Below, piece after piece: positions 44,134 through 57,289 of a stretch of 64,000 bases of DNA (position 1 is its first letter; every line of letters begins with the position of its first letter). The stretch spans positions 3,643,962-3,707,961 of the forward strand of contig JAJEKV010000054.1 of NCBI GenBank assembly GCA_021234155.1. Reading direction: 5' to 3'. The position numbers were made by a program, and so were the translations under genes. The notes under the pieces are model-generated. The model was not told the origin of the DNA and ran no database searches. It saw only the letters and a list, made by a program, of their open reading frames with translations. The DNA is from Isoetes taiwanensis (lineage: Eukaryota > Streptophyta > Lycopodiopsida > Isoetales > Isoetaceae).

Positions 44134-47100
44134 TTGCAACAAAATCTAGGTGTTCTCAACAATTTTAGATGCTTCACCAAGGTTAAGATGTTATTAGATT
44201 CCTCTTCTAAGCAACACAAAGCACCATGCACAAGTGATATGGTGCAAATATACAAGTACCTCCTCATAGCAGCATGCTACTTTCCACATGCCGAGAGCAA
44301 CTTCTATAACACTCATTCAGATGTGGATCGATTGGAGCCTTATGTCGATCTATATGATGACATACAACAAAGACAAACAGGTTAAGGGGTTATGTTGTTT
44401 GGCGACTTTTAATGCACGCCACAGGAGCCGAAAAGCGGGTTCCAAAATTTGAGCCCCGGCAGAGGACGCCTTGCGCTTGAACCCCAGAGGTGGCTTGGTC
44501 AAGGATATCAGATGACAGCCATATTTCGCGCTATGGCAGGCAGTTGCTGTTGCTGGGTAGTATCTTTGACCTCGTTATCTGTAATGGGTTGGTGCAATGG
44601 CCGCCTTCCCGGCCGCACTTGTAGACAGGGAGAACCAAGGGGCGGCTCCAAAGGTGGTGGATTATCCGCTGGTTGAGGAACGGGTCCGCACTGGTTACTC
44701 ATTTTTCCATCGGGACAGACACTCGGGATGAGGAAGTAGACTCCGACCACCGGCCCCTGTTCATGCATCTCCAATGGGAGGCTCCCCGTGCACCTACTGC
44801 CTCAACACACCGGGTGCCCCACCGCTACCGACTACTTTAACCGCGTGGGACCTATGCCCACCGCTTGAGCATGATCTCAAGGGCGGGGCCGCAACTCCCC
44901 CACACTTCAAGAACAATCTGCCTCGGTGACTCACCCGCTTCGGGACGGCTGCAGAAAGATGCTTTGGGAGGGGCCGCTCACGGCAAGCCTCAGGCACCAC
45001 CACCTTTCCCCGCAACAGATGGTTTGATGATGAGTGTCGGGAGCTCAAACGCACACCGCAAGTCATCGATCCCATCTCCCCACAGTCACGCGTCGGCCAA
45101 TACTGCCTTTCTCAAGAACAAGAAGGCCGGATACCTCGCAGAGCATCAAAGAATCAGATGTTTGGTCTCCCGGACCGCACCCCGTGACATTCGAGAAGGG
45201 TCTTGAGCAAGCCGGCACAGCCCACGTGGAACATCACCCGAGCAATGGGTACAAGATTTTGCAAATACCAGATGACCCACTTTCGGGGCCGGGCACCAGT
45301 CCCTCCACAGATAGGCATGGCTCTGGTTATCACAGAGGGGATGTCATCATGGGCCTACAGTGCCTAGCTAATGGGAAGGCAGCAGATTTAGATGGCATGC
45401 GTGCAGAGCTTCCCGAAATGGCCTGGCTCTCCACCGGTGCCCGCTCTCACCGGCATTGTTCAATAAAGCATTGCGAAGGCTTCCCCACGCAATGGACCAC
45501 TAGTAGAGTAGTGCCCATATACAAAGCAGGGGACCCTCAATGTCCGGCCAACTACCGTACTATTATGGTCAGCTCTCTCTTTGCAAAACTGTTGGCATCC
45601 TTGAGCAGCGGCTGACAATATGGGCAGAGGAAACGGAGGTGCGAGCTCTTACACAGGCAGGCTTTCGGCCCAGACATTCCACCATTGATCATATCTTCAC
45701 TCTGTGCACATTGATTGAAGATAGCAGAATCGCCGCAGAACCTCGCATCGTTGTTTCGGATTTTGCAAAGGCATTCGACACGCAGCACCCGCAATAAGCT
45801 ATGGGGACAGACAGCGGTAGCCGGGGACCCTCCGGACTTGCGTGAATGCAAGATATAGGTCGTATGAGGCATGCTCGTGCCGTATCACATCGCCAGAGAC
45901 CGCCCGGTGACAAAGAGCATTGGAGGCGCCGGGGTTGCCCCTCTCCCCACACTCTTTGGCCTGTACATTGATCGGTTGGAAGATTGGCTCTTCGAGCATG
46001 GGGGCGCACATATCATGCATCACACAATCCGGCAACTCATATATGCCGACGATGTCAACCTCATGGCCTATACTCCGGAGGACATGCAACGCCACCGGAT
46101 GCTCTTGACACTTTTTGCCAATTCACCGGCATGCGAAGTTAACTTGGCCAAAACTAGGGTGCCGCTAGTTGCATCATCCCGCCGCCAAGGCTTCCCACAT
46201 TCACTTACTGGGGGCAAGAGGTAGAGGTGGCTCCGACCTACAAGTACTTGGGGATTGAGTTCTCAACTACCACCCATTGGGATGGCTATCCCGGTTGCGG
46301 GTCACTGCTGGCTGGAAAGCACTATATGCCATGCAACAAGAACAACAGCCACAAGGCAGAGTTGTATGCCAGGGGTCACCCATCACATTTGTTTCGGGCC
46401 TTGGTTGAGCGGCCCTTTTTGTATGGGGCGTATGTGGGTCCGGTGATATCCCTCAACACCTGGAATGACCTCGAGCAGGTGCAGAAGGCCTTCTTGGCAC
46501 GGGCCCTGGGGGTGAAGTCCACAGTTCCATACCAGATCCTACTCCAGGAGACAGGCTTTTTACCCCTTCAACGGGCTGCATTGGAACGCCATATCGTTTA
46601 CTTCCAAAAGGTGGTCGCTATGGCTGATACACGCTTGCCCCGCCTTGCTTTGGCCACGGCAATGGGTCCCCAACGCCCAAATCCTCCGGAAAGACAAGGT
46701 GCCTCGCTGGTTCTCACACCGGGTGTGCAGTGCAAACAGACAAGGCCCGTGTCGACAAAGAAAGATCGCGAGGCACTTAAACTATACCTTGATGCTACTT
46801 TCCTTCGCAAGCTGTGGGATGCAGAGGCTCTGACGCATGTTAAGCTGGCACACTATCAGCAGCAAGTCAACCCTAGGCTCACAAGAGGCCCACACCAGTA
46901 CTTGTACACCCAGCTACCCATGAAGAAACGCAGGCTTATAGCTTCCATTCGCACGAGGGCACATCGCCTCCGCATTGAAACAGGGCGTTGGGCTCGTGAA
47001 GCACGAGCAAAGGCTTTGCAGTGTTGCCACCCGCGCGATTGAGGATGAATGTCATGCCCTCCGGACTGCCCAAAGATTTGCCCATATCCGAGAGCGATAT

Positions 47101-47418
47101 GTTCGCTTACTAGTGGCTGGCCAGCCGTTGCATCAGTTATTGACTACGGCGTCAGTGGGTTTGTTGGGGTCATACCTCCAGGAGGTTATGGATGCACGGA
47201 CTCGTTTGTGTCCTACGGGATGGTATTGAACTGTCCTATGCAATTGTACAGTATGCCAGCAGGCTTATTACTGCTAAGGTTTTTCCCTCGAAAACCCTTC
47301 GGGGCGGGGGTTTTTTAATCCTGTCAGTAATATACTTGCTGCTCTCTTTTTGTTTGGGTCCCATAGGCCAATTGGTCTCCGTGGACGCTAAAAACCCTAT
47401 TCTATTCTATTCCTTATA
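44134..47418 (+). mobile_element. LINE (EN-RT), nearly full ORF2, frameshifted
   Basis: In order it has an APE-type endonuclease end (AACYFPHAESNFY, then LFGDFNARHRSR across a one-base shift near 44412), RWFDDECRELKRT near 45020, the RT fingers (RVVPIYKAGDPQCPANYRTI near 45510, AGFRPRHSTIDHIFTLCTLI near 45660, VSDFAKAFDTQ near 45755), the active site LIYADDVNLM with YADD at 46042-46053, and PTYKYLGIEFS near 46230. A long C-terminal region follows (NTWNDLEQVQKAFLARALG to about 47230). The 3' end near 47418 has a TTCTA-type tail. At least six frameshifts or stops inactivate it. Relatives are at 1-1195 and 41742-42510. Confidence 0.85.
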
Positions 47419-48098
47419 GAGTTTGCAACCACCATGCACTGGGGTGCATGCACGAGTTTACAACCACCATGCACAGGGGTGCATGCGTTCAAAAAAAGGG
47501 TAACTGTAGGATATGAAATGCTTTGTATGCTATGTAGAATAATTCCTCTCATCAAGCGAAATTTGCTCGAGTGTTGGTTAAGTTGGTTCTCTTATATGAT
47601 GTGGAATTATGGGGTATCACTGATAAAATACCTAGGCGCATAAAGTAGTTCGTGTGAATATTATTAACAATGAATTGCATGGTATGGTACATGAAAAATA
47701 CTTTCATATATATTACTGAGGGTTTTATGGGCGATGAACAGAGTGTAACCAGCCAGGGGCTTTTACAAACATGGATCTAGGAGTCAGCGAGTTCCATCGA
47801 CGATGACTGAGACAACTGGATTAATGCATGAGGTGACCCTAAATAGCATATGTGAGCAAATTTGACCAGTTTGTGGATACACACAAAGAGAGAAACGATG
47901 TAGAAGTCAATATTTTTTTATTCCTGAAGCGTTATACATTTAAAGGATAAACTTCCCCATTTTTTGTTTAGTATTTGGAATGCAATGGTGTGGAGTAAGA
48001 TTTGGGCTGTGTATAGTATGGAAAACCGTATATTTTGTTTCTTCCTGAAATTTACTGCCACTTCTTAACTGCATTGGGGTCACCTGTCCCAGAACATT
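47419..48098. other. No gene recognised
   Basis: A 26-bp motif (GTTTGCAACCACCATGCAC, then GGTGCATGC) is duplicated in tandem at 47418-47485. Otherwise featureless. Confidence 0.5.
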
Positions 48099-49525
48099 CT
48101 ATGTTTCAATATCAGAATCATCCCTGACATGTCTCAACCTTCTTCTCTTCGTGCTAGTAGAAGGGGACTTCAATTGGTCAGATTGCACATCTGGGGACTT
48201 CAATTGGTCAGATTGCACATCTACTACATCTTCAATTGCCCGACCTGTATTTGATCCCAAATCTGATTTCCTGAAACTTAATCTAGGATCAAAGGAAGCA
48301 ACTCGCTCAATCGGCAACAGAATGCTCAAGCCAAGCTCAACATAAAGGTCTTCAGGAACTAGGCATTCACATTTCAAACATTTGCCTTCCTTTAACAAGG
48401 TAAAGACACATCACATGATATTCATGTGAGCAATCAAGAATTAAAGAAAGCTTGTACTTATCAGAAATCCCAAACCACAAGCATTACAAAAATTTTGTAA
48501 AAACACCGAAGATTTCTCTTGATGGTGTTGATGCGAAAAGTTGAATTCTTGATGTCTCCTAGACCGCCAAGGTTTTTTGCATATTCCTTGGCTGCCTTGA
48601 TGTCACCATCCGGTTGAATTAATTTCGCCTCCAAATTTCCCTTCTTCAAAATCAGATCCGGATCTCCGTGGATCGCATAATGACTCCATGGACTCGCAAA
48701 GATACTCCTCAAACATTAACTTTCTCTCCAACTCCTTTATTTCCTGTTCTACTTCCGTTGTCATGAACATGCCCCTCTTTTCAACAAGCAGTGATTTCAA
48801 TTGTTCCATGCTGTGTCTTTTTTCGGTTAGCCTTTTAAAAATTTTGTCATTTGACTTTTCTTCACCGGGCTAACAACTATATCCCCGTGCATTTCTTTTT
48901 TCCATCCGAAGTTTTCTTGATCATAAGTTTTTCCAGATTCTCTGTCACTATCTGCAGATTTAGTTTCAAGTTTGTCTGATCAAGTTTACTACTTGCTACC
49001 TCTTTTGCTCGAAACTGAGGCTTTGAATCAATTTCTTGTTTCTCTTTAACACTCGAACTCTCTCTACCGCTATGCCGTAAACCATAACACGTGGGCACCA
49101 TATGCGACCCAATTGATTTGATGGCCTTCGGGATCTTCAAGACCTTCTTGGCAATTTTCCCAAGCAAATGCAAGGGCAAATTGCTTCCTCGACTTCATTG
49201 TTTGAAACCCCATCCGGATAAAGAATCCTTAACAAACCGTCCAATTTGGCCTCGGATGTGGGTGAATAGCAAAGAACTTTAGTGCCGACCTTCGACTTGG
49301 GATTGAGGGGTTCTTGCCAAACCGATTCCCATCGTTTTGTGTAACATTATTTGCCAGCCAATTGAATCGAATCGAGGCTGCAAACCATGGTTTGAAAGGC
49401 GCGTGTATCCTTTCGAAATCCTCAGCTGTAACTGCCTCCTCTACCATTGTAATCGATTCACGAATGTAAGTTCCGGATAATTGATCTATGATGTGAGGCG
49501 GAGAAAAACAGAGCAAAAGAAACAC
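48099..49525 (-). pseudogene. Unrecognised minus-strand coding remnants
   Basis: A run of protein-like minus-strand stretches: 49525-49229 (contains EDFERIHAPFKPWFAA and NRFGKNPSIPSRRSALKFF), 49179-48877 (Lys- and Glu-rich), 48809-48603 (TTEVEQEIKELERKLMFEEY, coiled-coil-like) and 48712-48461. The last ends with a stop at about 48463. They may be exons of one gene or a broken gene; I do not recognise it. A 29-bp segment is repeated in tandem at 48168-48222 (GGGGACTTCAATTGGTCAGA). Confidence 0.3.
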
Positions 49526-49691
49526 AAATTGGGATAAAAAAAAAAGGAAGGTGCCTGGAAGCTAGGTGCGCGCGGGAACCGAGGTCGAGATTGTGGGAGG
49601 TATAACTACGGGTTGCTAAGTGCTTGGAAGTGCTTTAGGTGCTAAGTGCTTTCGCGTTTTTTTGGGTAGCATTACCATATTTACACCCATT

Positions 49692-49990
49692 GGCCTTCCA
49701 TTAACTTGACATTGCATGTTCCTATGAGTGGGGTGTTGGGGAGGGGTTGGACACCACTTTAACATTGTCTTGTGAATAAGCCCATTTGCATATCCTTGCA
49801 AGGGCTCAAATCAGACTCTATGAGAACTTGGTCAATGAAACACCTTATACACTAGTTTGTGATTGACTTGGTGTGGCATGTTGAATTATGTGGCCTACTG
49901 TTTGACGTAATACACTCAATGCCGTTGGTAATGTATGTGATATTCATAGCGGTATCCATTGGCATTGGTGTTGTACGCTATATAATTGAT
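49692..49990 (+). repeat. Direct repeat, left copy (about 300 bp)
   Basis: Over 95% identical to 51483-51796, apart from an indel of about 15-20 bp near the end. The copies are 1.8 kb apart in the same orientation. No PBS follows, so they are not clearly LTRs. Confidence 0.9.
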
Positions 49991-50460
49991 ACTAAAACTT
50001 GTACAACCATACCCCACAATGGAGGATCACTATGTATGGTCCAAATCAAGTTATAAAGGGTGTATATATCCATCCGACAGCTCTCGGTGCCTGGAGTAAC
50101 CCCCCGTGTGAATATGCACCCAAACCAAAGGGGGTTTCAGGGGGATTTTAATTTAAATGTGTTGGATGCAATATTAATGATAGTGATGTGTTGGTTGTTT
50201 TGTTCAATCTATAATATAAAGTCTCGCCCTCCAAGAAACAAAAGCTCGTCAACAATTTTAATTCGTCATGATTAAGAACATGACAAGTACTGTTAAATCA
50301 CATCAGAAATAGCACGTGTGATGGCACCATCACCTCGCCATCACACTTCACAACAGATAAATTGAATTGAATTGGATTTTACATGTGATGGCACCAACAC
50401 ATAAAGAAATACAACATTACGAATAAAATTAAGACACCTCAATGGTATAGTCATCCACAT

Positions 50461-50743
50461 TCAGGGGGATCTTCTCTGGATTGAAAGGTAGAGAGACATC
50501 TGACGTAAAGATGTCAGCAGGGTCATCATTGTCAGATGAGGCCTATATCTCATTCTATGTGTGGAGATTATTCCAGTACCTATGTCTTCTCTTCCCAATC
50601 CTCTCAATTGGTTTAATGCCCTCGGCTGCGTTGTAAATAACACAAGCTACGTCCTTCACAGAAGCAACGTAAGGCCTGCGATTTTCCAAGCACCATGCAC
50701 ATGATTCTTTTGGATATAAGCAGAATTTCATGAAATTATTCAA
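50461..50743 (-). pseudogene. Unrecognised protein-like fragment, minus strand
   Basis: SCAWCLENRRPYVASVKDVA, then IGKRRHRYWNNLH, then (after stops) FTSDVSLPFNPEKIPLNVDD. It looks like a transposon-related exon lying between the two 300-bp direct repeats. No family is assigned. Confidence 0.3.
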
Positions 50744-51482
50744 GCAGTAGAGAAGAAGAAACTACCATGTGAATACACAGTCCTGATCCAGCCAGATGGA
50801 TTCAGCCCTAAAAAAAATGCTCCATGTGAACCATACATAAGGCATTGAAAAAATTTTTCTATCAAGATTGGCAATTCCAACTTCTTCTTGGATTTTGATG
50901 TACGGAGGTGCCATTTTCAGATGGGACTTGGAGCTACATTCAGCCCACCAAGCTCAAACAGACCCACTACTGAAAACACACAATCATCTTGAGTCCCCAC
51001 CACTAGCATCTGGGATACTTTTGATTCACAGGAGACTCAGAAATAGTAGCCCTATTAGATCCAAATCGCCCTCCCATGTACGTGGTCCAGACAGTCGTAC
51101 CAATATCATAGAATACCCATAGAGACATGCAATCTCTTATGGCTCCTAATAATCATCACGTAGAGGTCTCCACTTCAACCATGGACCTCACACGACCCCT
51201 TCAAGCCCCCACTTCTCAACTTGTTCTTTGGGACAGAGGGAATAACCAAGACCACACATCCTCCAAATTGTAGCAGTCATATTTTAAGAAGAACATCGTT
51301 CTTGACCATTGAAACTAGATTGCCAGGACAATCCACTTTAGAAATTATCAGGTTGTGGTAGGTTACATCCTAGTTTTATTTACACTGTTACAAAAATGAT
51401 TGGAACAAGTAAGATGTCCTGGTTGATGTTTTCTATTGTCATTTAGATTCAAGTACACAAGTCATAAACAGAATTATGTATG

Positions 51483-51796
51483 GGCCTTCCATTAACTTGA
51501 CATTGCATGTTCCTATGAGTGGAGTGGGGGGGTTGGACACCACTTTAACATTGTCTTGTGAATAAGCCCATTTGCATATCCTTGCAAGGGCTCAAATCAG
51601 ACTCCATGAGAACTTGGTCAATGAAACACCTTATACACTAGTTTGTGATTGACTTGGTGTGGCATGTTGAATTATGTGGCCTACTGTTTGACGTAATACA
51701 CTCAATGCCGTTGGGAATGCTAGTTGATTGATATATGGTATTGTGATATTCATAGCGGTATCCATTGGCATTGGTGTTGTACGCTATATAATTGAT
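51483..51796 (+). repeat. Direct repeat, right copy
   Basis: Same sequence as 49692-49990, with an extra GCTAGTTGATTGATATATGG-like insertion. Confidence 0.9.
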
Positions 51797-51799
51797 TGT

Positions 51800-53160
51800 T
51801 GTTTCTGAATTCTACAGTCTAAATGTTGGATTGTCATATAGGTGTATGATTGTGACATGTATTTTAGGGTATGATATGTCATCTCATGTATAAATTATAT
51901 CTATACATTAGCCATCTCGGCTGGTTTTCCTTGCATGACAGCTGTACGTTTAGGTACAATATGACTTTAGGGTGGTTCTATAAATTCCGCCAATGTGGTT
52001 CACTAATGTGCTACATGGCACTACTTATTCAAGGAGATGTAAGTTCCAAGGACCAATTTGGGCTTTCTAATGTACTTTTTGCTAGAATGTTGATAACTTC
52101 GCATTGATGTAAATTCTTAGGTGCTTTTTTCTTGTCAAACAAGTCAAGGTTGGTAGAGATATTGTTTAATTGAGTTGTCAATCGAAGCATAGCACGTGCT
52201 GAATACAGACATAGGTTTTCGGTGCAAGCTATCAGTTCCGATGAATGGTGGGCTGGGTGATGGTAGTATACTTCTTCGATAAGAACACCTAGGTAAGTTG
52301 GTGTAAGTTGTCAGCCAAGTGTACTGGTATCCTCCAAATATGTCTTATGTAAAAGAGGGATGCTATTCTCCCGGTCATAACGCAATTGAGGTAAGTTTAC
52401 ACAAGGTGCTTGGTCATAACAACAATAGTGTTTGTGTTTCATTGGTAAAGGTGTGGGGTACTTGAAGTGCATGGTCAAAGGGAGGCAGGAATTGTTCACT
52501 TAAAAAAATGGTGCCCCCAAGGCAAGGCATTGGATCTAACTTGTCCCAAGGCATGGAGGGCACCACCTTAAAATAAAACCTTAATGTTTCCTTGTATATA
52601 GTGTTGGGGACCTAGGTTTCACATTTCACATATTACCAGGGCAGTCATGTCTAGCAAAAGGATAACATGGCTGCATAGCTAGCAAGGCAAAGCATGATAT
52701 CACAAACTTTAATCACATAGCAAAGAATACCTCACTCAATGCAATGTTTTTGTTTTGCTTCTTTAAGCAATGGAAATAATGTTGGTTCACACTTTATTTA
52801 CAAGGGTACAAAGCATGATATCAGCTGGTAATAATTCACCACCTCATGGTTGGATCATACAAGGAAGGAATAATATGTGAATGCATTGTTTTTGCTTTTT
52901 TTAAGCAGTAAAAAGATAGTGTAGGTAATGATGTCTAGTTACAAAGGGTTACCTAGGCAGGAAGGCAAAGCATGATATCAGCTTGTAATAATTCACCACC
53001 TCATGGTTTGATCATAGCTACAAACCCAAGAAGAAAGGATGTGACAAGCCCGCAAAAATTACAAGCCTAAGGAAAAAGCTTTGCAATTAGCCCCTGCAAA
53101 AGCAAAGCATAGCCTGAAAAAGAAGCCCCAGCCTTGAATTTGGGGCGATAAAGGAGATTT
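51800..53160. other. No gene recognised
   Basis: Contains a diverged direct repeat (CAAAGCATGATATCAGCT with AATAATTCACCACCTCATGG) at about 52810-52850 and 52966-53005. No coding signal. Confidence 0.45.
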
Positions 53161-53263
53161 ATGACCCCAGATTTGGCACGATTCGGCTGATTTCGGCATT
53201 AGGGTTTATCTGGGTTTTAAGCGCCGGAGGTTTGAATGCGGCGATCCGTGCAGAGGTCGCGTC

Positions 53264-53470
53264 ATGGAGTCAACCAAAATGTGTGGGTTTTTCTTGGGCA
53301 GCCCAGCCCAGCTGCCCGGGATCCATTCCATCCGTCTCAGATTCAATTCCGGTCTTTTTATCTCGTTTCTGCGACCTAATCTTTGCGCGTTTATGCAGAG
53401 CCTGCGGTCGGAGGAAGGGCAGAACCCAAGAAAAAAAAATAGGGTTCGTGTGCAAATTCCTTGCTCTGTA
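53264..53470 (+). CDS. Possible 5' exon of an unidentified gene
   Basis: A telo-box-like TTAGGGTTT (53201-53209) precedes an open frame from ATG 53264. A good donor (CTCTGTAAGT) lies at about 53466-53475. The predicted start is MESTKMCGFFLGSPA, with a basic tail (PRKKNRVRV). Downstream exons were not recognised, so this is tentative. Confidence 0.25.
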
Positions 53471-53559
53471 AGTAGAGTCTGATTTGTTCTTCTTCTTGGG
53501 TTTGATACTGCTTGGAAATTGGAATATGCGTTGCTTTGTTTGCCGGCTTATAGCAGTGC

Positions 53560-55430
53560 ATGTTTCGGCGTTATTTGTCGCCTTTGTGGGTGTTAGTGAT
53601 GAGAAATAGACAGGCTAATCAACCCCAAACAAATCCTTTTTTAGCTTTGCAGCAGGACCCTTTCCAGTCTTCGAAAATGATTATCAGAATCCATTTCCCT
53701 GCCACCCATTGGCCCATCTTGGCAGCCAAATTCCCATTCCCATTCAATCATTCTGCATGTGCCTCCCTGCCCGTGCTGCAGCGGTCGCAAGGAATGATTA
53801 AAACGCCCCAAAAGATCTCCTCAAAACAGAAGAAAACCCATATCTTGCATATCCTTCCCAGAATAAAAGTCTCACATCACTTGAATAAAATTCAGACACC
53901 ATTCTCTACAAGCAACACCACGCGTCTATTCTGTTATGCAACAAACAAATCTGTCAAGTTTTTACACCGACATGAACAAGTAGGATGCACTAAATCCTTG
54001 CTCAAAGTCTGACAAGATGGAACATCATTTTCTAAAAGAGCGATTTAGTCCTGGGGTGCCAACAAAGCTGTCTGCGATAGTGGGTCCTTTATGCATATTT
54101 TTTTGATGCCATCAACATCAATCAATCAGTTCAGTGGAAGCAGGGAATGAGGCAAAAAAAAATGCATTGAATTAAACATTTGCAAGGCAAAGGGAGGACA
54201 CGAGGTTGCTTGTTGGGTTGTTTGGTGCCATGTGGGGTCCGTTGGTAACGGTGCACAGCAAACCAAATAAAAAGATTTGAAAAATACCTTTCAAGTTGCA
54301 GGGTTTAAGTGGTAGTCTACACCCCATATCTAGCCACGATTTCCGCACAAGATAATCTTCAATGATGAGAGAAGAAACAGACCAAAATCCAAGCTTCCAA
54401 CCTTCTGGCTATGGCCCAAGAAAAAACAAAAGAAAACATGTTTTTTTTACTCATATCCTTATCATATGGATGCCTCTGTTTGCCATGACCATGCCCTTGT
54501 CTGCTGCATTCTTCCACTCAAGCGTGTGGTTTTTTTTTTTTTTGCAGGCTTTTTTTTATGTAACGCTGCTCCCTGCTGGGTCTTTGTTAGCTTTTACGTT
54601 ACGTTAATTCTTTCTGTCTTGTTGGGCACCCTCAATCCATCACAGTAAAGGCCAAATTACGCCTTCATAGGTGAGAGAGGTCAATTTTGCAGTCTGAGGT
54701 TGTGAAGAAAATTTGCAGGGATTAGGCCCATGCAATTGACTGAATCGTACCATCTACTGGTTGGATTTTGATGTGCGTTTGATTTTCTATACGGGTTTTA
54801 GGATTAAGATTGATTCTGATATGGGTCTTTACTTGTAATGGCATTTCTAATATGGGTTTTGACAAGGGTTTATGCTATTAAACACGAATAGAGACTCATG
54901 AGTAGCTTCTAAGTAGTTTGCTAATAAGAGTTTGACAATGGTTTATTAAGTTTTATTTAAGATTGATGGAGTCTGATATGGGTTTTGTTTTGACTAGCAA
55001 TTCTAACATGGCATTAACAACGTTTCAGGCTTATTCAAAGACAAATAAAGACCCATAAGTTTCATTTACGACCCAGAACATCAAAATATACTACATGCAT
55101 TCGGAATATCAGAGAATTTTGTTGAAAATTCTTCGTTACAGACTGAGTACAAAAGATTTAAGATGGGGAGTAGTTGACAAGCCCAAGTAAAGACATAATC
55201 GCCGGTAGATCACAAGATTACAAAGAGGGGAGCAGGGAAACTGTGCATTTTGGGCTGGATGTTACGTGAAGACGGTGGATTATTCTTGTAGTCGACTATT
55301 GTTCACCGTTGTGTGGATGGCGAAATGGTGGCAGGCTCATTCAATGAGATTTGTGCTAGAATTGGCATGACAGTGATATTTGCCATGGATATAGAGCATC
55401 ATGCGCCAATCATCCATTTCTTGACATGCT
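53560..55430. other. No gene recognised
   Basis: Short open frames without motifs; 3' flank of the bHLH gene at its right end. Confidence 0.45.
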
Positions 55431-55433
55431 TTT

Positions 55434-57283
55434 TCATTTCAGCGCAAGACTGACGGTCAGATCCTGAATTGCCAACTTGAGATTGCTCTCCGTAAGCTGT
55501 GAATGCTCCGTTGCCTGCAATTCACATATAGGTCAAAGCATTAATGTTTGTACTAGCCAACAAACCATGGATTTTTCGATTACTACACTAGAAATCTTTT
55601 GTGCCTCCCACATCAATCAAGGAATTTCGTGCAGTAACAATAGTTTTTTTGCAACTTTTTTCTCAGCAAAAAGCTGCCCCTGAAAACTACCCCGGCTATT
55701 CTCAGCATCTCAACATCATTCTGGATGACGAGCAGAGGCCAATTCTTAGATTCAATACTTTTTTGTTCTCTCTCAAGACAAGCAGCAGTTTTTCGAACAG
55801 AACCCAGTATCCAAACAGTTAGAATAGACAATTTAAAATTGAACATTTTTTGTTCTTTCTGAAGACAAGCAGCACTCTTCCAACAGAACAGAACCCAAGT
55901 ATCCAAACAGTCAGAATCAACGAAGTATATAACAGTTTCTATGAAAATCTAGTTTGCAACATTTTGTTTATGTTCCCACAGGCACACAGCAGAAACCAAA
56001 TTATTTTTCAGAACATTGAACTATTTGCAACGCTAAGAAAAAGAAGCCCAAGAACAAGAATTGTTGGTACTTACTCTGGCATGTATCATAAACAGACGTC
56101 TTGTATCGCTTGAATCACTGATTTGCACATTCTTCACTTCCAGCTTGTAATCCAGAATGACAAACTTGAAAATCTTTTCCAAAAGGCTTGGTCTTTGGAA
56201 GCAGCATATTGTTATGAACACGTCCGAGCCTCTTACGTTGAAGACTATGTTAGGAGAGCATAAACTTTGAAAACATTCATTTTCTGAGCCCACGGTTACT
56301 ATGCTGGTAGCCTTTGGAGACAACTCTGGATTTGTGGCGCCTTCTTGGCCTGCTATATTCTGATACTTGCCAATAGCCTGCATCTTTTGAGCTCTCTTCT
56401 TCAATAAATTTTGCAAATCTTGCTCCAGAGACTTGATATACACGATTGCTTCATCAACTATGGTCGATTTGTCTGCCTGGAAACATGGCTTAAACCCAAA
56501 AAATCAGTTGCCATTTAGATGCTACTTACAAATCTTTCGGCTAAATCAAGAAGAACAAAAATTCAGTTTTGACTACTAAAATCAAGAACAAAGTAGTGGT
56601 TTCTAAGTCAGATCATTTTCTGTAACAGGAAAACACAGTTTTATGGTTTTGCTTAAGAGGAATACCTTGGCTGAGACTTTGGGAAGCATAGAATGGAGTG
56701 TGACGAACATTCCTCTCATTTTTTTCCTCCTCTCCCGCTCAGTCCAGATATGAACCTCGTGATCAGGCTCTGAGATCTTGGACGGACTTCCCTGACCCAT
56801 AAACGCAGCAGGCATACTCTCACTTTCCACGTTCAAAACCGGGGATTCAAGGCCCAGCCTGTTATTCGAGCCAAAAAACTGAGAAGAAGCGAAGGATTTA
56901 TATCCTGCAGAGCACGAATTCCCTTTAGAAACAGGCGGGCAGGCATCTGCTGATACAAGAGATCTGGAGCTTGAAGAGTAGATGGATTGGCTCGGATTTG
57001 AGACCGAAAATGGATTTGTGCAGGACATTGGAAAAGTGGCACTGTCAGGATCGGGCTTGCATGGCAAAAGCGAAAGAGAAGACTTTGGATTTGCATCTGA
57101 AGAAGCAGAACATGTGGGGCTTAAGTTGGGCATCAACGGATTCAGCTCTGGTATGCCAAATCTTTCTGGATACGGCGACGGTAATGCTGGCCTCCAGTCT
57201 GATACTAACGCTTCCGAAGATCTGCCTCCTAGATTGCTTCCAAAATCTGTTGGCATTTGTACCTGCAATACACAGCTTGCCAT
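55434..57283 (-). CDS. bHLH transcription factor, ZHOUPI/bHLH95-like, three exons
   Basis: On the minus strand the exons are 57283-56666, 56476-56075 and 55514-55434, joined at GT-AG sites in phase 0 to 366 residues. A Ser- and Pro-rich N-terminus of about 180 residues precedes the bHLH. The basic region is [16 protein letters not shown], helix 1 and loop are [11 protein letters not shown], and helix 2 is [19 protein letters not shown], with the first intron exactly between K and A as in many plant bHLH genes. The His-Glu-Arg DNA contacts (H..E.R.RR) suggest E-box binding. The [17 protein letters not shown] context and the ACT-like C-terminal region ([16 protein letters not shown], then [11 protein letters not shown]) match the ZHOUPI/RGE1 (bHLH95) group, which controls endosperm breakdown and embryo cuticle in Arabidopsis. 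The reading frame is intact; the exact orthology is inference. Confidence 0.88.
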
Positions 57284-57289
57284 GGCTTT

